Positions 59,742 through 64,000 of a stretch of DNA of 64,000 nucleotides are shown here, piece by piece; the first letter of the stretch is position 1; each line of letters begins with the position of its first letter. The position numbers were made by a program, and so were the translations under genes. Under the pieces are notes generated by a model. It saw only the letters and a program-made list of their open reading frames with translations, did no database searches and had not been told where the DNA came from. The DNA is from Candidatus Poribacteria bacterium (GTDB lineage: Bacteria; Poribacteria; WGA-4E; WGA-3G), in NCBI GenBank assembly GCA_009841255.1, contig VXMD01000032.1, forward strand, positions 243,923 through 307,922, given 5' to 3'.

Positions 59742-61034
59742 TTACGCCGCTTTCGCAATGTTCGAGCGAGTGCCGCTTATATCGAAACAGTCATACTGGT
59801 TCGTATTCATAATCCGGGTCGCGAACGCCATTGCCTGTTTTTCAGTGAGGTAACCGTCCGCAATCTCGGCTTCAAGGGCGCGTCGGATTTCGTTACGCGC
59901 TTGAATCGCATACGCCATCGCACTCGTCGGCCACCCCGTATCGCCGCCGAAAGCGAACAATTTATTTGACGGAACAGCATGGATGCACCGCCGGAGGAAA
60001 TCACGCGAACTATACGGATCAATGCTCCACGCCCAGCAGAAGTCAACCCAAATATTACGGTAATGTTTGGCGAGCGCGACCAGTTCGTCGTTATAAGGGT
60101 AGGCGATGTGCATTAATACAAACTTAGCGTCAAGATAACGAGCGAAAAGCGCACACATATTGCCCGCAGGGATACGGCGCACGGGCATCCGATCGTTGCC
60201 CGCATAATAGCCTGTGTGGATTTTGAAGGGGAGGTTGTGTTCGATCGTGAGTTCAACACCTCGCGCCCAGCACCAATCCCCGAGACAGAGCCGCGTCGCT
60301 TCGTCGACCGCTGCCGCCGGTTTTGTGAGCACAGCAGTGAGCGCAGTAGAAGCCTCGGCATCGCTCCTTTCAGTCCAGTCGAGCGTTCGATTGTAAGCAT
60401 GTTGTGATTTTACTGCGATAGCGCAAGGCGCATGCGTGGCGAAAATCGCCGCCATAGCGGTTTTGAGGGAAGTGAGATCCTTGACTTCAACGCCTGTCTC
60501 AGCGTGGATAGCACTCGGATCAACCTGTCCGTTACAGAAGGTTGCCCACGAGAGATCGTAGAGGAAAAAATCGGGACCGGAGGTGTCCGGGGTACACTGC
60601 CAACTGAAATCATCCGTTTGAATATGGTCAAGATTCGCCATGTCATGTAAAATGTGATAACGTTTGCCGGGCGCGCGAAGCGTCTTTAGATGATTGGCAC
60701 TCGCAAGCCCATCACTTGTCAGTTCGTCGAGTCCATAGATGTGTTTCGCGATGAGGCTGACTGCCTCGCCATACCCAGTAAACTGCGTCGCTTCCCAGGC
60801 GTCTCGGATCCCTTCAAACCGAGAGGCGACGTCTTGAGAAGCGTCCATCAGGTTGCGCATCGCTTCTGGGGAGGCACCGGCTGTTACCAAGTCGGCAGGC
60901 ACATAGTTTCCAAATAGGTCTTGGAGGATATCGGGCCCATTCTCAACCCATTCGGCTTCGCGCCTCATGTGTTCGTGTGTGTCAACAAGGCGAATAGATT
61001 GAATGTGATGTGTCAGATCGGTGGTGGTTGCCAT
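59742..61034 (-). CDS. Amidohydrolase-superfamily metal-dependent hydrolase
   Basis: A 430-residue TIM-barrel protein. Metal-binding His residues are in LVDTHEHMRREAEW (HxH), with IHTGYYAGNDR, VLMHIAYPYNDELVALAKHYRNIWVDF and Asp in FGGDTGWPTSAMAY. This is the amidohydrolase_2/uronate-isomerase-like pattern. AAGGAGA precedes the ATG at 61034; the frame is open to 61082. Its stop lies 3 nt from the convergent mtnA stop. The substrate is unknown. Confidence 0.82.
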   Translation of the reverse strand: MATTTDLTHHIQSIRLVDTHEHMRREAEWVENGPDILQDLFGNYVPADLVTAGASPEAMRNLMDASQDVASRFEGIRDAWEATQFTGYGEAVSLIAKHIYGLDELTSDGLASANHLKTLRAPGKRYHILHDMANLDHIQTDDFSWQCTPDTSGPDFFLYDLSWATFCNGQVDPSAIHAETGVEVKDLTSLKTAMAAIFATHAPCAIAVKSQHAYNRTLDWTERSDAEASTALTAVLTKPAAAVDEATRLCLGDWCWARGVELTIEHNLPFKIHTGYYAGNDRMPVRRIPAGNMCALFARYLDAKFVLMHIAYPYNDELVALAKHYRNIWVDFCWAWSIDPYSSRDFLRRCIHAVPSNKLFAFGGDTGWPTSAMAYAIQARNEIRRALEAEIADGYLTEKQAMAFATRIMNTNQYDCFDISGTRSNIAKAA

Positions 61035-61314
61035 AGAAGGTCTCCTTAAAAAATCGAGAGCAGGCTGTCCAGAGTCTCGCACTTGATACTTGACAAATGC
61101 CTTGAATTATGATTTACTATATAATGTCTTAGTAATTTATCGCTCTTCTCACTGTTGTAGGGCGGCGTTGGCTTCCAAAAAGATGAGGCCTGCTCTATTG
61201 TATACAGGGTAGAGTTGTTGTGTCAAGAAAAACTGTAAATAAAGAATGCTCGCGCAGGAACGCGAATGGTTAACGTCACCTTCCGGAAAAGGGACACGAC
61301 CACAGGAGCATACA

Positions 61315-62274
61315 ATGCCTACAGGACGGATTAAATACTACAATTTCGATAAAGGCTTCGGATTTATCGCGCAAGATAGCAGTGATGCGGATGTCTTCTT
61401 ACACAGTTCTGCTATTAAGCAACCCGAATACGAAGAACTCCGTGTCGGACAGCGTGTAAAGTACAGTATTGTTGAAGGTGAGAAAGGACTCGTTGCCCAA
61501 AACGTCGAAGTCCTATTGACACCCACAGAACGCCGATGGTTACGGCAAGGGAAAGCAATTATTCCGCGCGGTTACGCCGGTTTCCCGGGTCAGGGTCAGG
61601 GCCAATTTGTCAGTGATGAGCCAATGCCTGCCTCTAATTATGACGCCGACAAATCAAAGCCTCTTCGGAATCGCCGGGACCCTGATACATCTGCCGCCCC
61701 TTTGAAACCGACAACAAAACCAACACGCACCCAACGTCCCGCGGCGACGGAGGCTAACAATTCCGCCACACCGACACAAGAGGCGCAAGATCCATCTTCA
61801 AAGCAACTCAGTTTTGGTGATCTTTATATCCTGAAGCAGATTAACTTTGAAACATCCATGTTTTTTGGGTTGTATAATCATGTACAACTGCCTGCTACCG
61901 TCCTTGAAATGACGCTCTCCAGTTTAACACTCAATAGCAATGGACGTGAGCAGCACATCCCTAAAACGGATGTTAAATACTGCTATAAAGACATTGATGC
62001 AGAGAGGCTTCAGGCATCGGTTGATATTGATGCGACTGTGAAGTCGCAGCAACTGACACAACTCACCCCTGATGTGCAAGCACCTGAGATTGATACTGAA
62101 GTCGTTCAGGACGCCCGAAAAAATGGAACTCCAATTGAGATTACCCTCCGCGAGGGAGAGATCTTTCGCGGCATTATAGACTGGATCAGCCCTTATGAAA
62201 TTAAGCTTATTTTAGGGAACGGCGCAAAGGTTGTTATCTTTAGGCATGCTGTGTACAATCTCGTCATAAATTAG
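61315..62274 (+). CDS. Cold-shock domain fused to an Hfq/Sm-like domain
   Basis: A 319-residue RNA-binding-type protein. Residues 1-70 form a cold-shock domain: GRIKYYNFDKGFGFIAQDSSDADVFLHSSAI (RNP1 KGFGFI, RNP2 VFLH) and VGQRVKYSIVEGEKGLVAQNV. A Pro/Thr-rich linker follows (about 95-175). The middle (about 180-240) is beta-rich (FFGLYNHVQLPATVLEMTLSSLTLNSNG). The C-terminus (269-319) is Hfq/Sm-like: GTPIEITLREGEIFRGIIDWISPYEIKLIL and VVIFRHAVYNLVI, the latter like the Hfq Sm2 motif. The ATG at 61315 has CAGGAG 7 nt upstream; the frame is open to 61246. The gene is followed after 8 nt by the YkgJ-like gene. Confidence 0.8.
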   Translation: MPTGRIKYYNFDKGFGFIAQDSSDADVFLHSSAIKQPEYEELRVGQRVKYSIVEGEKGLVAQNVEVLLTPTERRWLRQGKAIIPRGYAGFPGQGQGQFVSDEPMPASNYDADKSKPLRNRRDPDTSAAPLKPTTKPTRTQRPAATEANNSATPTQEAQDPSSKQLSFGDLYILKQINFETSMFFGLYNHVQLPATVLEMTLSSLTLNSNGREQHIPKTDVKYCYKDIDAERLQASVDIDATVKSQQLTQLTPDVQAPEIDTEVVQDARKNGTPIEITLREGEIFRGIIDWISPYEIKLILGNGAKVVIFRHAVYNLVIN

Positions 62275-62282
62275 GCAGTCTC

Positions 62283-62852
62283 ATGAAAGCATATTACGAA
62301 CTCCTCAATGAGATTCAGCGCGATGTCGAACGACTGCGTGAAGAATCGGGCGGTGTGCCGTGTCCATCTCACTGCTTTTCCTGTTGCCAAAACACCGCAA
62401 CCATGGCAATCAGTGAGGTCGAGGCTCGCGATCTAAAGGTCGGATTGGAGGCACTTCCCGTTGAAATTCGCTCACATATTCGCAGGAAAGCTGAACAGAG
62501 CATCAGAAAACTCAAGGCGCACGGCTATGACGCTGAAAACATAATGCCGGATGCTGGTATGGAAGCCATTGGCGTCCTCAAAGGTACGCCTGAAGGCGAA
62601 TGTCCTATGCTCATCGGTGGGGTCTGTAGTGTTTACGAACACCGTCCCGTCATCTGCCGTGTCTGGGGGTATCCGATTCATAGCGGCAATGAATTAGCCT
62701 GTTGTCACAAAACCTTCATCGGAAAACGTCGTCGCTTCCGTCCACTCAGTTACGATCGCTACTGGAAAGCATGTCAGCAGCTTAGCACGGAACTCGGAGC
62801 CACCCGGAAGACCCCAAACTGTTATCTCGTCTTACGATTGCTATCAGTATAA
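62283..62852 (+). CDS. YkgJ-family cysteine-cluster protein
   Basis: A 189-residue protein with the zinc- or iron-chelating Cys cluster CPSHCFSCCQNTA near residue 28, and GECPMLIGGVCSVYEHRPVICRVWGYPI (about 112-140), the typical second half. Function in the family is unknown. It is 8 nt downstream of the cold-shock/Hfq-like gene and very likely cotranscribed. Confidence 0.85.
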   Translation: MKAYYELLNEIQRDVERLREESGGVPCPSHCFSCCQNTATMAISEVEARDLKVGLEALPVEIRSHIRRKAEQSIRKLKAHGYDAENIMPDAGMEAIGVLKGTPEGECPMLIGGVCSVYEHRPVICRVWGYPIHSGNELACCHKTFIGKRRRFRPLSYDRYWKACQQLSTELGATRKTPNCYLVLRLLSV

Positions 62853-62938
62853 CGCAAAATTTAACTTTCAGATTGCTCTGGTGGGTGAGGTCTTAACCTC
62901 GCCCCTTTTTTTAAATCACAACACGTCGGAAATAAAGC

Positions 62939-63256
62939 CTAAGTTTCAGGTGTGCTTTCACTCAACTCTCGCAGAAATTGGAACGTATAAATTCCGGTCC
63001 GGTGTCCGTCGTTCCATATCAATCTCACGGCGTAGCGTCCGACACGCTGAATGTCCACAAGAGATAGGTTTTCAAAAAAATCGTCAGAGGGGAGGATGTG
63101 AAAAGGATTTTTGCCCGATCGCGTGGCATCGCAACGCGCACACGGACATTTTTGTCGAAGGCGGCGGTAGGATAGTTCGCTATGATGTGAATCTTTCCAT
63201 CGGATTTCCAGACTTGTCCCGCCTCTTTCAATCCGCGTCGGTTGGAATTTCTGCAT
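62939..63256 (-). CDS. DUF971-domain protein
   Basis: A 105-residue protein with the DUF971 pattern: LEIRWKDSHHSELSYRRLRQKCPCARC and VGRYAVRLIWNDGHRTGIYTFQFLREL. This domain is also the N-terminal part of gamma-butyrobetaine hydroxylase and occurs alone near Fe-S biogenesis or Mrp genes. The ATG at 63256 has GGGAAG upstream. The ferredoxin gene is 124 nt upstream on the same strand. Confidence 0.85.
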   Translation of the reverse strand: MQKFQPTRIERGGTSLEIRWKDSHHSELSYRRLRQKCPCARCDATRSGKNPFHILPSDDFFENLSLVDIQRVGRYAVRLIWNDGHRTGIYTFQFLRELSESTPET

Positions 63257-63380
63257 GATAACTTCCCAAACCAGATGCTTTCCGTTAAAAAAAACGGCCG
63301 CTGATTGTGCGACCGAAATCAGTCTTGTCAATCAGCAACCGTTTAATGCGTTGCAATTGAAGGATTATTCCGACTATCCG

Positions 63381-63638
63381 CTATTCAAAGTACTCCGCAT
63401 TGATATCAATGAACTCTTCCCATTCTTCGGGAACATCTTCCTCCATAAAGATGGCTTCGACGGGGCATTCGGGTTCACATACACCACAATCGATGCACTC
63501 TTCCGGGTCAATGTAAAGCTGATTGGTTTCCTCAAACTCGTCAGCATCCGGTAGGGGATGAATGCAATCCACTGGACATACATCAACGCATGCACTGTCC
63601 TTAACGTCGATACACGGTTCACAAATCACATACGTCAT
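63381..63638 (-). CDS. Ferredoxin (3Fe-4S/4Fe-4S type)
   Basis: An 85-residue bacterial ferredoxin. The first cluster motif is C-x7-C-x3-C-P (CIDVKDSACVDVCPVDCI), typical of seven-iron proteins; the second is CIDCGVCEPECPVEAIF. The acidic C-terminus (PEEWEEFIDINAEYFE) is usual. AAAGGAG precedes the ATG. A strong promoter lies at 63807-63835. It is a soluble electron carrier. Confidence 0.93.
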   Translation of the reverse strand: MTYVICEPCIDVKDSACVDVCPVDCIHPLPDADEFEETNQLYIDPEECIDCGVCEPECPVEAIFMEEDVPEEWEEFIDINAEYFE

Positions 63639-63806
63639 ATCAGAAAACTCCTTTCGGCTTGATTTACAATAAGAGCCTCCATAGCACACGCGGGGTAACT
63701 CCACTTAACGGACGAGGTTAGTCCCTATTTGATGAAGGCGTTACAAAAATATCGTCGTATGTGGCATTTTGTATATTGTCTGCTGAGTTGCGATCAGGAC
63801 ACTTTA

Positions 63807-63835
63807 ATAATACCATAAACAATTTGTTTTGTCAA
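63807..63835 (-). promoter_or_regulatory. Sigma-70-type promoter of the ferredoxin gene
   Basis: On the minus strand TTGACA (63835-63830), 17 nt, TATTAT (63812-63807). It gives a leader of about 160 nt before the ferredoxin start. Confidence 0.7.
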
Positions 63836-63975
63836 GTTATATATCTAAGCGACTTTAAGGCGCGGTGTGCAACGTCTTTATTATCTCTTCAACCCCGTAG
63901 CTGTGCTATCCCTGTAGAAATGCCGTCCTCCTCAAGGAACCAAACCCCGTACGGGTAACATCTCTGTAGAAAAAA

Positions 63976-63981
63976 TTGACA
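63976..63981 (+). promoter_or_regulatory. Possible -35 box cut by the window end
   Basis: TTGACA at 63976-63981; a -10 box at 17-nt spacing would fall at the window end and cannot be judged. The rest of 63836-64000 shows no gene. Confidence 0.3.
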
Positions 63982-64000
63982 ATCCCAAATTTTTGTGGTA

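Noticed and set aside
61090-61118. TTGACA-N17-TTTACT as promoter of the cold-shock fusion
   Set aside because: The -10 is weak, and a TATAAT nearby (61120) has no partner at correct spacing; left undecided.
62881-63258. Plus-strand frame of 125 codons
   Set aside because: Exactly opposite the DUF971 gene, which has a clear family pattern and ribosome-binding site.
63761-63958. Plus-strand frame of 65 codons near the window end
   Set aside because: Overlaps the ferredoxin promoter, has no ribosome-binding site and no recognisable protein pattern.

Overview
The window reads as chromosomal sequence of an uncultured free-living bacterium of moderate GC. The gene mix (several phytanoyl-CoA dioxygenase-like proteins, a DUF1549/DUF1553 lipoprotein, FG-GAP propellers, a subtilase with a C-terminal sorting-type domain, many toxin-antitoxin and dispersed palindromic repeats) resembles Candidatus Poribacteria or a related marine lineage. 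That assignment is inference from gene content; no rRNA or other phylogenetic marker was compared. No tRNA, rRNA, CRISPR array or prophage was seen.

Layout. 1-8.4 kb: an SDR epimerase, a DUF1549 lipoprotein, a MutH/Sau3AI-like nuclease, an Mrr-type restriction enzyme and a RAYT (Y1/HUH) transposase surrounded by its REP palindromes and by an internally deleted mrr remnant; then a secreted ConA-like protein and a two-domain tRNA-guanine-transglycosylase/ArcS-like protein. 8.4-30 kb: mostly housekeeping genes: Fe-alcohol dehydrogenase, a PQQ/TolB double-propeller lipoprotein, glyA, folC, the pyrophosphate-energised ion pump hppA, ilvD, a cupin, a FadN-type hydratase half with fadA, a lactonase-like propeller, tmk, holB, metG and an AddB-like nuclease. 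30-36.8 kb: sodA and a T-box-controlled ilvB-ilvN-ilvC operon, followed by a GNAT and an FG-GAP protein. 36.8-40.5 kb: HicAB, a KOW-domain protein, a PhyH oxygenase and a HigB/HigA-like pair. 40.6-50 kb, minus strand: an ECF sigma factor with a fused C-terminal domain plus two ABC-2 permeases, then an operon of a family-5 solute-binding protein, a D-2-hydroxyacid dehydrogenase and two PhyH proteins. 50-64 kb: a HEAT/TPR membrane protein, a 1333-residue secreted subtilase, a second acetolactate-synthase-like enzyme, mtnA, an amidohydrolase, a cold-shock/Hfq-like fusion, a YkgJ cysteine-cluster protein, a DUF971 protein and a ferredoxin.

Branched-chain amino-acid synthesis is spread over ilvBNC, ilvD and an AlsS-like paralogue. 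The most striking regulatory object is a complete T-box leader before ilvB whose Stem III seems to have been lengthened by two copies of a dispersed hairpin repeat. Intergenic space is dominated by at least five repeat families: (A) a roughly 90-nt element whose 3' end supplies the ribosome-binding site of several genes; (B) GTTATC palindromes; (C) GTAGG hairpins with variable but self-complementary stems; (D) GGAAGG palindromes, one inserted in frame in a protein; (E) REP palindromes of the RAYT. Well-spaced sigma-70-type promoters (17-nt spacer) are visible before glyA, metG, sodA, the T-box, mtnA and the ferredoxin gene.

Best candidates for something new: the bacterial TGT-ArcS fusion close to two restriction-type nucleases, the cold-shock/Hfq-like fusion, the repeat-borne ribosome-binding sites, and the sigma factor with a fused putative sensor domain.
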